Source: CAG-390 sp045546615 (lineage in GTDB: Bacteria; Bacillota; Clostridia; Oscillospirales; CAG-272). From it: DNA of 64,000 bases. Where the stretch lies: assembly GCA_045546615.1 (NCBI GenBank), contig JAZQDD010000060.1, positions 1 through 64,000 on the forward strand. The letters run 5' to 3'. The first letter of the stretch is position 1, and the number at the start of each line of letters is the position of its first letter. Below, one piece after another: positions 52,305 to 60,841 of the stretch. The translations under genes were made by a program, and so were the position numbers. The notes under the pieces were generated by a model that was not told where the DNA came from, searched no databases, and saw only the letters and a program-made list of their open reading frames with translations.

Positions 52305-53075
52305 CTACAGCTTTCGCTTCCAAACGGACGCTCTGCCTCGTTTTGGCGCGTTTTCAAGCACGCCGATATTCGTCAGCGCGGCAATCGCCATATACACCCG
52401 TCTGCCCATTCTCTGCCCTGCCGCCTTCGCGTACTCGGCGGCGGTGAAGCATTCGGGCAAAGTGTCGGGCAGAAGCGCGGCATAGTCCTCGGGAAAATTC
52501 AGAGCAATTTCGTCAAATATCTCGGTCGGGAGTCGCTCGTAGCGGTTTGAACCGCGCTTTTTATCACGGCTCCAGCCGTCAAGAAAGCGATACTCCTCCT
52601 CCCCTATAAGGAGCAACCACACCGAAACGCGCCCCGTTGCTATAAGCTCGGAAATATATACAAGCTCGCTCGTTTCATCCTCGGCTCTGCCGCGGCTCTT
52701 GCGTGCGGGGTGCGTCTCGCCGCTGTCGGCATCTATCCATATTTTTCGTTTCTCCAGCGCAATGGGATGCACTACCGTAACGTGGTAATCGGCATTCTCA
52801 ACGTAATATGCCAGCTTTTTTTTCAAAGGAAAAAGCGAGCCCGTCTGTATTTCGTATATCTCACCGTCGCACAATATATCGGCAATATACCGCGCACCGA
52901 TGGGAATTTCGTGGCAATCCTCGTCCTCGCACACAAAGCGTTTGAGTATCATGTGCATACGCTTTTCGTTGTACGTGCCGATCTCACCATCATAGCTTCT
53001 GTCGCTCGGCAGGGGCGTTGCCGTTATCTCACGGCAAACCCTTGCAAAACGCTCGTGATCGTCGCGGCAAAGCAT
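52305..53075 (-). CDS. Nuclease-like protein with C-terminal winged-helix-like region
   Basis: A 256-residue cytoplasmic protein of a family I cannot name with certainty. Residues about 40-105 contain ARYIADILCDGEIYEIQTG, then KKKLAYYVE, an Asp...Glu-x-Gln-x...Lys pattern like PD-(D/E)XK nucleases, followed by a strand VTVVHPIALEKR. The C-terminal 60 residues (ECFTAAEYAKAAGQRMGRR then YMAIAALTNIGVLENA) resemble a winged helix. The ATG at 53075 overlaps the stop of the upstream ABC gene by one base (TGATG); a GTG three bases earlier is also possible. This makes it the last gene of the marR-ABC-ABC operon. A role in DNA or tRNA processing would be guesswork. Confidence 0.7.
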   Translation of the reverse strand: MLCRDDHERFARVCREITATPLPSDRSYDGEIGTYNEKRMHMILKRFVCEDEDCHEIPIGARYIADILCDGEIYEIQTGSLFPLKKKLAYYVENADYHVTVVHPIALEKRKIWIDADSGETHPARKSRGRAEDETSELVYISELIATGRVSVWLLLIGEEEYRFLDGWSRDKKRGSNRYERLPTEIFDEIALNFPEDYAALLPDTLPECFTAAEYAKAAGQRMGRRVYMAIAALTNIGVLENAPKRGRASVWKRKL

Positions 53076-54949
53076 CACGTTGCAATTCCCGCAAACTGAT
53101 TTTTATACAGTTTGCTGTACTCACCGCCCGCGGCAAGAAGCTCGTCATGGCTTCCCGCCTCGACGATTTTGCCCTTGTCAAGCACAACTATAACGTCAGC
53201 ACCGCGAATTGTAGAGAGACGGTGGGCGATGATGAGCGAAGTGCGGTTTTTCATAAGCGCAACCATGGCCCCTTGTATCTGCATTTCCGTGCGCGTGTCA
53301 ACGGAGCTTGTCGCCTCATCAAGTATCAATATACGCGGGTCCGCAAGCACGGCGCGAGCGATGGAAAGAAGCTGACGCTGTCCCTGCGAAAGATTACTGC
53401 CAGACTCGGCAAGCACGGTCTCATATCCGTCGGGGAGACGGTCTATAAACGTATCCGCCTTCGCGGTATGCGCCGCACGGCGAAGCTCCTCGTCGCTCGC
53501 ATCCGTCTTTCCGTAGCGGATATTGTTTGCTATCGTGTCCGAGAACAGTACGGTGTCCTGAAGCACTATGGCGATAGCCGAGCGCAAAGTCTCCTTCGGG
53601 ATATCCTTGATATCCACGCCGTCGATAGTAATTCTGCCGCCGTCAAGCTCATAAAAGCGCGTCAGCAGATTGACTACCGTCGTCTTTCCGGAGCCCGTCG
53701 CGCCAACGAGCGCTATCATCTGCCCCGCCTTGACCTTCAAATCAAAGCCGCGAAGCACCCTCTCGCCCTCAACGTAGGAAAAATCAATGTTTTCAAAAGC
53801 AATATCTCCCTTGATATCCTCGTTTTTAATCTCAAGAGCCCCCTCGTCAATCTCATCGGGACTGTCAAGCATTTGGAAAATGCGCTCCGCACCCGCGAGC
53901 GCGGTAAGGACCGTGGAATACTGATTTGCTATCTGATTTATGGGCTGTGAGAACTTTTTGGAATATTGGAGCATCGCCTGAATGCTACCAACGCTAAGTC
54001 CGCCAATGCCGTTAATAACGAGATATCCGCCCGCCGCGGCAATAAGAACGTACTGCAAGTTACCGATAAAATTCATTACAGGCCCCATTATTGAGCCCCA
54101 GACACGCGCGCTGATGGAGCATTTGCGAAAATCTTCCGATATTTCGCCAAATGCCTCAACGGCATCATCTTCCTTACCATAGGCAACAACGGTTTTATAG
54201 CCCGTGACCATTTCCTCGACCTGACCGTTAAGTTTGCCGAGCAGTTTTTGTCGGCGGACAAAGTATTTGCGCATAAATTTTGCGAGGTTCGTAGAAACTA
54301 AAATAGTAAGCGGTATAGTCACAAGCGCAACAAGCGTCATTATCGGGCTGTAATAAAGCATCATCGAAAACGCGCCCACAAGAGTAAGTATTGCCGAAAA
54401 AAGAGAAGTCAATGCCTGCGATATAGCCGTGGAAACGTTTTCAACGTCATTCGTCATTCGGCTCATTATATCGCCGTGGCGGTGCGTGTCCGTGTACTTT
54501 ATGGGCAAGCGCGATATCTTTGCAAAAAGCTCACGGCGCATAACGTATATGGTGCTTTGCGAAAGCTTTGCCGAGATAAGTCCCTGCGTCAGCGAAAACG
54601 CCGAGTTGATAACGTAGATAACTATCATCACGGCAAGGAAAAAGGTCATTTGCGAAAAATCCACGGTAAGCGCACCGTCAACGACCTTGATGGTGTCTAT
54701 CGCCTTTTGCTGCATTACGGGCGAAAGCAAGTCCGCCGTAGTGATAAGAAGCGTAATGCAAATAAGTGCGTAAAGCACATACTTGCTTTTGCCTATGTAT
54801 TTAAACAGCCTGCCGAGAGTTTTAAGAGTATTCTTCGGCTTTTCGCCGTTTATACGCGCGTTCATATTGCGCGGTCCGCCTCCACCGGGGCGAAAATCTA
54901 TCTGCGGTTTTTGCGCGGCATTATTCTTTCCGAAATCACGCTCTGCCAT
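53075..54949 (-). CDS. ABC exporter half-transporter 2
   Basis: A 624-residue protein with a membrane domain of six segments (about 55-340) and an ATPase domain (Walker A VGATGSGKTTVV near 408, Q-loop ALQDTVLFSD-like VLQDTVLFSDT, signature LSQGQRQLLSIARA, Walker B ILILDEATSS, H-loop IIAHRLST). It starts inside the end of the preceding ABC gene (14-base overlap) with GGAGG upstream, so the two form a heterodimeric multidrug-type exporter. An N-terminal Gly/Asn-rich cytoplasmic extension (FRPGGGGPRNMNAR) is present. Both ATPase sites look complete here. Confidence 0.93.
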   Translation of the reverse strand: MAERDFGKNNAAQKPQIDFRPGGGGPRNMNARINGEKPKNTLKTLGRLFKYIGKSKYVLYALICITLLITTADLLSPVMQQKAIDTIKVVDGALTVDFSQMTFFLAVMIVIYVINSAFSLTQGLISAKLSQSTIYVMRRELFAKISRLPIKYTDTHRHGDIMSRMTNDVENVSTAISQALTSLFSAILTLVGAFSMMLYYSPIMTLVALVTIPLTILVSTNLAKFMRKYFVRRQKLLGKLNGQVEEMVTGYKTVVAYGKEDDAVEAFGEISEDFRKCSISARVWGSIMGPVMNFIGNLQYVLIAAAGGYLVINGIGGLSVGSIQAMLQYSKKFSQPINQIANQYSTVLTALAGAERIFQMLDSPDEIDEGALEIKNEDIKGDIAFENIDFSYVEGERVLRGFDLKVKAGQMIALVGATGSGKTTVVNLLTRFYELDGGRITIDGVDIKDIPKETLRSAIAIVLQDTVLFSDTIANNIRYGKTDASDEELRRAAHTAKADTFIDRLPDGYETVLAESGSNLSQGQRQLLSIARAVLADPRILILDEATSSVDTRTEMQIQGAMVALMKNRTSLIIAHRLSTIRGADVIVVLDKGKIVEAGSHDELLAAGGEYSKLYKNQFAGIAT

Positions 54950-56795
54950 CAGAATTCACCTCCTCGCCCTCTTTTTTCGTTATCAGAGCGCCCGAACGCA
55001 CTTGAGAGGAATATATATCGCGGTAGGTCTCGCTTATTTGCATAAGCTCGTCGTGAGGCGCACAATGAACTATCGTGCCGTCGGACTCTATGACCGCTAT
55101 CCTGTCAGCATCCTGCACGCTCGCTATCCTCTGCGCTATCATAATAACGGTGGTATTTTCAAGCCTCTCACGCATCGAACGGCGCAGCGTTGCCTCGGTC
55201 GCAAGGTCAAGTGCCGAGGTGGAATCGTCAAGAATAAGTATCTCGGGGCGGCGCAGCATTGCGCGTGCTATGGACATTCTCTGCTTTTGTCCGCCCGAAA
55301 GAGACGCACCCTTTTCGGCAATAAAGGTGGAATACCCATCCGAAAAGCCATCAATAAACGGAGATGCCTGTGCCGCCTCTGCCGCCGAAACTACCTCATC
55401 ATCCGTTGCATCGGGAGCGCCCCAACGGATATTTCCTGCAATAGTATCGGAGAAAAGCTCGCTCTTTTGCATAACGTAACCGATTTTTTTACGCAGAGCG
55501 CAAAGCTCGTACGATTTGGTGGAAACGCCGTCGACCAGCACCTCTCCCGACGTAGCATCATAAAAACGCGGTATCAGCTGGACAAGGCTTGATTTTCCCG
55601 AGCCTGTCGCGCCTATTACGGCAAGAGTTTCGCCGCGTCTTACCTTGAGATTTATATCAGTAAGCACCGCCTTGCCCGTTGCGCTCGGATATGAAAAGCA
55701 AACATCTTTGAATTCCACAGCATACTCGCTGTTTGCGTCCCCATCCTTTACACCGCCTCCAACGATAGTTGGCTCGGTGTCAAGAACCTCAAAAATACGC
55801 TTTGTGGAAGCGGCGGCGCGTGAAATGGATTGGAACATATTGCTTATCATCATCAGTGAGAAGATGACCTGCGTGGCATACGTAACAGCCGCCATGACCG
55901 AACCCGTGGTCATACCCGCCGCGCCGATATCTATTTGCCAACCGCCGATATAAATGATGGCAGTAATGGAAAAACCTAGTATCAGCGTAAGCACGGGATG
56001 CATCACAGCAATCAGGCGCATAACGCGCAGATTGGTATCGCGAAGCTCGCTGTTCGCGCTCTCAAAGCGTGTGCATTCGTAATCCTCCCTAACGTACGCT
56101 TTTACAACACGCGCACCGCTGACGTTCTCCTGAACCACTGAATTTACCTTATCGAGCTTTTTTTGCACGACGGCAAAAATCGGAACGGAGCGCATCACAA
56201 TAAAAAGAAGCATTACTATCATTACGGGCAAAGCGCAAAGAAGCACCGTGCCGAACTTCAGATTCAGCGACAAAAGCATAAACGTACCGCCGATAAAGAA
56301 CATCGGAGAGCGCACGAGCATACGCAATATCATTTCGACAAAATCAATGGTCTGCGTGATATCGTTGGTCATGCGCGTAACGAGTGAACCCGTAGTGAAT
56401 TTGTCGGTCTGCTCAATGGACAGCGACATGACTCGGCGGTACGCATCACAGCGCAGATCGTGTCCGAGTCCTTGCGAGGCACGCGCCGCCGTATAAGCAC
56501 AAAAAGTACCGAAAAAGCCTCCAATAAGGGTAATCAGAAGCATTAAAGAGCCGAAAATTATTATCATAGTCATTCGGTTGACGTCCGTAGAACCTGTAAA
56601 AATGCGGAGGATGGCGGCGGCAAGGGGCGAGCCGAAATCCTTATCCGTAACGGATATGCCCTCCACACCGTAGTTTACGATGAAGGACATCAGATACGGC
56701 AGGCAAAGGTCAGCCATTACCTCACCCATCATCATAAGCGGAGAGACTATGGCAAGAAGTCTGTAAGGCTTCAAATATTTAAAAAGTTTTTTCAT
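54936..56795 (-). CDS. ABC exporter half-transporter 1
   Basis: A 619-residue half-exporter: six membrane segments in the first 320 residues and an ATPase domain with Walker A IGATGSGKSSLV, Q-loop VMQKSELFSDT, signature LSGGQKQRMSIARA and Walker B ILILDDSTSALD. Following Walker B, the residue in the catalytic Glu position is Asp (DDS rather than DEA), and the H-loop region reads MIAQRIASV without His, so this half is likely the degenerate site of an asymmetric exporter pair. Its ATG overlaps the marR stop as ATGA. The partner is the downstream gene. Likely cargo is a lipophilic drug or peptide. Confidence 0.93.
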   Translation of the reverse strand: MKKLFKYLKPYRLLAIVSPLMMMGEVMADLCLPYLMSFIVNYGVEGISVTDKDFGSPLAAAILRIFTGSTDVNRMTMIIIFGSLMLLITLIGGFFGTFCAYTAARASQGLGHDLRCDAYRRVMSLSIEQTDKFTTGSLVTRMTNDITQTIDFVEMILRMLVRSPMFFIGGTFMLLSLNLKFGTVLLCALPVMIVMLLFIVMRSVPIFAVVQKKLDKVNSVVQENVSGARVVKAYVREDYECTRFESANSELRDTNLRVMRLIAVMHPVLTLILGFSITAIIYIGGWQIDIGAAGMTTGSVMAAVTYATQVIFSLMMISNMFQSISRAAASTKRIFEVLDTEPTIVGGGVKDGDANSEYAVEFKDVCFSYPSATGKAVLTDINLKVRRGETLAVIGATGSGKSSLVQLIPRFYDATSGEVLVDGVSTKSYELCALRKKIGYVMQKSELFSDTIAGNIRWGAPDATDDEVVSAAEAAQASPFIDGFSDGYSTFIAEKGASLSGGQKQRMSIARAMLRRPEILILDDSTSALDLATEATLRRSMRERLENTTVIMIAQRIASVQDADRIAVIESDGTIVHCAPHDELMQISETYRDIYSSQVRSGALITKKEGEEVNSDGRA

Positions 56796-57259
56796 TCGTC
56801 CCCGCCTACCTCGTTTGCAAGGTTATCTCTCATTCTTATGAGCAAACTGCGAAGAATTTGTGTTTCCTCCTCGCTGATACCGCGCATAATTACCTCGTCT
56901 ATGCGGTGTATGCGGTCAAGGTGGCTCGCATCCAGCGCTTTGCCCGCGTCAGTCAGAAAAACGCGCACCGCACGCATATCCATGGGGTCTGTTTCGCGCC
57001 TGACGTAGCCCTGCTCCTCCATACGCTTGAGCGCAACGCTGACCGTTGGCGGTTTCAGTTTTGTTGATTCAGCCAGCTCAAGCTGGGTAACCCCATCGCT
57101 GTTGGCAAGACTCCAAAAAAGCGCACGGCAGCTGTTTTGCGACATTATGGAGTTTTCAGGCTCGCTCTCACGCATTCGGCTGCGTTGCATACGCGAAATC
57201 TGTCCTATTATCATAGGCACACTTATGTGTTCATCATCACGTTTCATCTTTGTATTCAA
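56792..57259 (-). CDS. MarR-family repressor (TTG start)
   Basis: A 155-residue winged-helix regulator: ANSDGVTQLELAESTKLKPP and TVSVALKRMEEQGYVRRETD form the DNA-binding helix-turn-helix and wing, flanked by helices for dimerisation. The start is the TTG at 57259 because CGGAGG lies seven bases upstream; the ATG at 57247 would be too far from it. First gene of an operon with two ABC half-transporters, the classic layout for ligand-relieved control of an exporter. A dyad at the transcription start (57279-57300) is the likely operator. Confidence 0.9.
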   Translation of the reverse strand: MNTKMKRDDEHISVPMIIGQISRMQRSRMRESEPENSIMSQNSCRALFWSLANSDGVTQLELAESTKLKPPTVSVALKRMEEQGYVRRETDPMDMRAVRVFLTDAGKALDASHLDRIHRIDEVIMRGISEEETQILRSLLIRMRDNLANEVGGDE

Positions 57260-57278
57260 GATCAGTCCTCCGCAAATA

Positions 57279-57300
57279 ATTAGTTTATAAATAAATTACT
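57279..57300. promoter_or_regulatory. Candidate MarR operator
   Basis: An AT-rich imperfect dyad (ATTAGTTTAT and the complement of ATAAATTACT, 8 of 10 positions matching, two-base centre). It lies right over the predicted transcription start, so binding would block initiation. Confidence 0.5.
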
Positions 57301-57305
57301 TGTCA

Positions 57306-57333
57306 ATTATATCAATTTTTCACCAAAAGTCAA
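57306..57333 (-). promoter_or_regulatory. Promoter of the marR-ABC operon
   Basis: On the minus strand TTGACT (57333-57328), 16 bases, TATAAT (57311-57306). Confidence 0.68.
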
Positions 57334-57490
57334 GCAATATCATAGATTATTAACAAATTAAGTTGATTTTTTGACATTGAAAAAATGGAACGCCGATTGA
57401 AATTTACTACACATTAAAAACGCAGAGGGGGGGAAAATTATTATTGCGGATAAAACCGCAAATTTTAAAACGGGATAAAATGGTGGATAT

Positions 57491-58543
57491 ATGCGATTCA
57501 GAACAAAAATAAGGCGAGTTCGCTTTTTCCCCGCGATGCTCGCGGCGATCGCACTGTCACTCGCTCTCTTCATTTCGCTGTCGATTCCGCTCTTAGGTGC
57601 GGAGATCGACTCACCGCATGACGCTATGTGCTCCGCAGAGCCGAAAATGCTCATCCCCGGCGGTATGACCTTCGGGGTGAGATTTTTCACAGACGGCGTG
57701 CTTGTGGTCGGGTTTGCGAAAAACGGAGACTGCCCCGCTTACGCCGCAGGTCTGCGGATCGGAGACGTGGTATTAAAGGCGGACGGGCGCGATATCAGCG
57801 GCGCGGAGGATCTGACAGAGATCATAGAAAACAGCGGCGGACGCACGCTTGAGCTTACCTGCCGACGCGACAAGGCGGATTTCACAGTAAAAGTCACGCC
57901 GCGCGCTGACAAAAACGAAAAATACAAGGCAGGAATGTGGGTGCGCGACGGCGGCGCAGGCATCGGAACGGTAACGTACATCGATCCGAGCACAGGTGCG
58001 TTCGGCGGACTTGGACACGGCATTTGCGACGCTGATACGGGCAAGCCGATTCCCCTCGGCAGGGGTGTGGTGCTTGGCGTAAATATCAGCGGAATCACCA
58101 AGGGAAGTGTCGGTGCGCCGGGTGAGATAAAGGGATATTTTGAGTCCTCAAAGCTCGGTTCGGTGGTAAAAAACACTGATTGCGGCGTGTTTGGCATTTA
58201 CAGCGAGATACCAAAGACGGCATACGGAGCGATGCCGATAGCAAGCGCGAAAGATGTCAAGGAGGGTGCGGCGACCATCCTTTGCACTCTTGACTCGGGA
58301 CAAATGCATGAATACTCGGTGGAGCTTTATTCGATAGACAAAAGCGCGGCGGGCGGGCGGTGCTTTTCGGTAAAGGTAACGGACAAAGATCTTCTTGCCA
58401 TAACGGGCGGCATCGTTCAGGGAATGTCGGGAAGCCCCATAATCCAGAACGGCAAACTCGTCGGCGCGGTAACTCACGTCCTCGTGAGCGACCCCACAGC
58501 AGGCTACGGGATATTTATCGAGAACATGCTCGCGAGGGAGTAA
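57491..58543 (+). CDS. spoIVB: SpoIVB peptidase (S55), sporulation signalling
   Basis: A 350-residue protein. Signal or anchor segment at about 10-35, a PDZ domain (about 60-138, CPAYAAGLRIGDVVLKADG) and the S55 peptidase domain to the end, with His176 in FGGLGHGICD and the serine of GMSGSPI (about 311-316). In known spore-formers it is made in the forespore and triggers sigma-K activation in the mother cell. Somewhat shorter than the Bacillus protein. The start follows GGTGG. Its last 69 bases are repeated at 60772-60840, and the gene is followed by an inserted block. No downstream spo0A is adjacent, unlike in many Bacillota; whether that is normal for this lineage cannot be told. Confidence 0.93.
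   Translation: MRFRTKIRRVRFFPAMLAAIALSLALFISLSIPLLGAEIDSPHDAMCSAEPKMLIPGGMTFGVRFFTDGVLVVGFAKNGDCPAYAAGLRIGDVVLKADGRDISGAEDLTEIIENSGGRTLELTCRRDKADFTVKVTPRADKNEKYKAGMWVRDGGAGIGTVTYIDPSTGAFGGLGHGICDADTGKPIPLGRGVVLGVNISGITKGSVGAPGEIKGYFESSKLGSVVKNTDCGVFGIYSEIPKTAYGAMPIASAKDVKEGAATILCTLDSGQMHEYSVELYSIDKSAAGGRCFSVKVTDKDLLAITGGIVQGMSGSPIIQNGKLVGAVTHVLVSDPTAGYGIFIENMLARE
58475..58543 (+). repeat. Left direct repeat: 3' end of spoIVB
   Basis: The last 69 bases of spoIVB, matched by 60772-60840 (64 of 69 identical). The two copies enclose the Fic-like and XRE genes, as the ends of an element inserted in the 3' end of a gene would. Confidence 0.88.
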
Positions 58544-58567
58544 AAGCAACCTACAAATTAATAAAAA

Positions 58568-58619
58568 AGCTGTCCCTTATATAACACACCAAACAAGTGA
58601 GTTATACAAGGGGCAACTG
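58568..58619 (+). terminator. Long hairpin after spoIVB
   Basis: A 22-position stem with about 19 pairs (AGCTGTCCCTTATATAAC with GTTATACAAGGGGCAACT and inner ACAC/GTGA positions), then TTATTTTTG. It begins 25 bases after the spoIVB stop and can terminate it. Confidence 0.75.
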
Positions 58620-58687
58620 TTATTTTTGATGTAAAATTTGATTTAAAAGTAATATTTTTAAATCCAAGCTATTGTAAATATTAAGTA

Positions 58688-58737
58688 TTGATTTTTGGGG
58701 AATAATGTGATATAATTTGAGAGATAAAGTTCCCCAA
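58688..58737 (+). promoter_or_regulatory. Promoter and inverted repeat of the Fic-like gene
   Basis: TTGATT (58688-58693), 17 bases, TATAAT (58711-58716). Exact inverted repeats TTGGGGAA (58695-58702) and TTCCCCAA (58730-58737) bracket the -10 box and may bind a regulator or fold in the leader. Confidence 0.65.
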
Positions 58738-58750
58738 TGGAGTAAATACT

Positions 58751-59689
58751 ATGGATAACATTTATACAAAAATACAGGAAATGCTTCACAGCAAAGCCGA
58801 GCTACAAGCAAGACTCCGACTTTTACCTTATGACGGCACTCCCGAAATTAAAGACCGCGAAGGGCAAAAATATTTATACGTTCGCAAACGTGTTGGCAGC
58901 CGTTTAACATCTACTTATATTGATTCTTATTCCGACGAGCTGTATAATCTTTTACTCCGTAATAATAAAGAGGCAAAGGAAATAAGAAAACAGCTTCGCA
59001 AAATCGAAAAAGAATTAGCTTTGCTCGGATATGTTCAGACCGAGCTTTCTCCTCGCGTTCTTTTGAATTTAGAGTTTGCAAGAGCAAATATGAAAGCAAA
59101 TATCTATGACCAAGCAGTTTTGGAGGGTGTTGCTACCTCTTTTCCCCAAACGGAAGATATCATTGATAATGGTATAGTAAGCGGCATGACCGCAACCGAT
59201 ATTCAAAAAATCCTCAATTTAAAGCATGCTTGGGAATTTATTTTGGACCGCGACGTTGCAATGTATTCGAGTGATTATGACATTCTCTGTCACATAGCCA
59301 AGCTTGTAAACGAAGGTTTTTATCACGATGGCGGAAGAATACGCGGTGTACCAGTAACGATCGGTGGCACCTCATATATACCGCAATTACCCATAGAATC
59401 CGTTGTTAAAGAGCGGGTGCGAGATATCATTAATTCAACCGATGAAGCGATAAATATTGCGATCAAGCTTTGCCTTTACTGTATGAAAACACAAATTTTC
59501 AATGACGGCAACAAGCGTGCCTCTGTAATATTTGCAAACCACTATCTAATTTCAAAAGGCGGAGGAATGATAGTAATTCCCGAGTCAGAGGTGCCGAAGT
59601 TTAAATTACTGCTTGTTGCTTATTACGAAGACAAAGACAATGGAGAGATTTTTGAATTTATGAAAACAAAGTGCTGGAAAACTTTTTAA
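58751..59689 (+). CDS. Fic-domain protein lacking the catalytic histidine
   Basis: A 312-residue Fic-like protein. The helical N-terminal region is charged (residues 66-90). An inhibitory-helix-like site is at VLEGVATS (Glu125-Gly126), the flap region at GGRIRGVPVTIGGTSYIP, and the Fic core at TQIFNDGNKRAS (247-258). In active Fic enzymes this core starts with His two residues before Phe; here that position is Gln248, so classic AMP transfer is doubtful, while the Asp-Gly-Asn-Lys-Arg nucleotide site is kept. GGAGT lies eight bases before the start. Its neighbour is an XRE regulator, so the pair may form a toxin-antitoxin-like or regulatory module. Confidence 0.85.
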   Translation: MDNIYTKIQEMLHSKAELQARLRLLPYDGTPEIKDREGQKYLYVRKRVGSRLTSTYIDSYSDELYNLLLRNNKEAKEIRKQLRKIEKELALLGYVQTELSPRVLLNLEFARANMKANIYDQAVLEGVATSFPQTEDIIDNGIVSGMTATDIQKILNLKHAWEFILDRDVAMYSSDYDILCHIAKLVNEGFYHDGGRIRGVPVTIGGTSYIPQLPIESVVKERVRDIINSTDEAINIAIKLCLYCMKTQIFNDGNKRASVIFANHYLISKGGGMIVIPESEVPKFKLLLVAYYEDKDNGEIFEFMKTKCWKTF

Positions 59690-59793
59690 AGTTTATTCAA
59701 CTGAAAGTAGAGTTTTTCCCGAGTGCTGTTATTTTAAAATAGAACTATTTGTGATACAATGATATTAATAAAAACATTAAGGGAGATATAAAT

Positions 59794-60708
59794 ATGACAT
59801 TCGGTGAAAACCTTAAAACGTTACGAATCGCTCGTTCTCTTTCGCAGAAAGATTTAGCGGAAGAACTTGGTTTTTCTTTTCAAAACATCTCGAAATGGGA
59901 GAGAAATGAAAGTCTACCCGACATTGGAACATTGATTGAAATTGCAAAATTTTTTTCTACTACGACTGATGCGCTTCTTGGGTTTGCTCCGGAAGGAAAA
60001 TTTTCAACACTTACAATTGCCAAAAATGAAGTAGATATTTATTGTACCTATCCAAAAACAGAAACACGAGTTACAGGCAAAATGGTTTTTGCAATTGATG
60101 GCGTAGGAAAAATCACCGGAATAGTGTTCATCCCGCATATGCGTAAATATAGAACCGGATATATACGAAATATGTATGAACCTTTTGAAGAAAGAAGCAC
60201 GCTTATTTACGAACACACCTGCCAATCACGCCGCGAGAATATTGTTGACAATAAGAGAATTAAAATACCCGAAAACGGTTTTTTGGTAGCTGTGTCGAAT
60301 AATACTTTTGCCGCAAAAAAGATTATGAAATTTATCACCCCCGAGGAATACTCTGCCTTTTTGGATCCTGATACGCATTCTGGTTACTATAACAGCAAAA
60401 ACGGAAAAAGCCTATTTAGCGATATTCTAAAACATAACGAGCTCGACGATATTACCGTAGAATTAACTGATATAGGCATTCTTTTAAAGAAACCGTTACA
60501 AACGGTTGATCCTATGTCGGTTAATATTGAAACGCTTGCCAAAATTGTGCGTAAAGAACTTCAAAAGGAACACGATAAACAAATCCAGTATCTCAAAGAT
60601 AGGATCGATGAACTCGAGGATATGGTTGGTGAGAATGAAAGCATTATTGATGATTTAGATGGACGAATTAATGAGATTGAAGCTAAATTTTCACAAGAAG
60701 ACTCATAA
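59794..60708 (+). CDS. XRE-family regulator with C-terminal coiled coil
   Basis: A 304-residue protein. Residues about 4-62 form a Cro/C1-type helix-turn-helix (SLSQKDLAEELGFSFQNISK then WERNESLPDIGTL). A beta-rich middle section (about 70-190; VDIYCTYPKTETRVTGKMVF) has no recognised family. The last 45 residues (LKDRIDELEDMVGENESII) are a coiled coil, probably for oligomerisation. AAGGGAG precedes the ATG. It follows the Fic-like gene by about 100 bases within the block bounded by the spoIVB repeats, and is AT-rich like it. Confidence 0.85.
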   Translation: MTFGENLKTLRIARSLSQKDLAEELGFSFQNISKWERNESLPDIGTLIEIAKFFSTTTDALLGFAPEGKFSTLTIAKNEVDIYCTYPKTETRVTGKMVFAIDGVGKITGIVFIPHMRKYRTGYIRNMYEPFEERSTLIYEHTCQSRRENIVDNKRIKIPENGFLVAVSNNTFAAKKIMKFITPEEYSAFLDPDTHSGYYNSKNGKSLFSDILKHNELDDITVELTDIGILLKKPLQTVDPMSVNIETLAKIVRKELQKEHDKQIQYLKDRIDELEDMVGENESIIDDLDGRINEIEAKFSQEDS

Positions 60709-60771
60709 ATAACCAAAAACGCAAAGAAGACACGGGATTTAGTTCACTTGTATTCGTTTTTTACTAACACG

Positions 60772-60840
60772 CACGTCCTTGCCAGCGACCCCACGGCAGG
60801 CTACGGGATATTTATCGAGAATATGCTCGCGAGGGAGTAA
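60772..60840 (+). pseudogene. Second copy of the spoIVB 3' end (gene remnant)
   Basis: 69 bases match 58475-58543 with five differences. Read in the spoIVB frame it still encodes HVLASDPTAGYGIFIENM and the same final LARE plus stop; three differences are synonymous and one codon changes Val to Ala. A terminator follows within two bases, suggesting this was the original end of spoIVB. It has no start and is not expected to be translated. Confidence 0.88.
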
Positions 60841-60841
60841 G

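Noticed and set aside
60772..60840. Independent small gene encoding the spoIVB-like tail
   Set aside because: It has no start codon or ribosome-binding site and is a partial copy of spoIVB.
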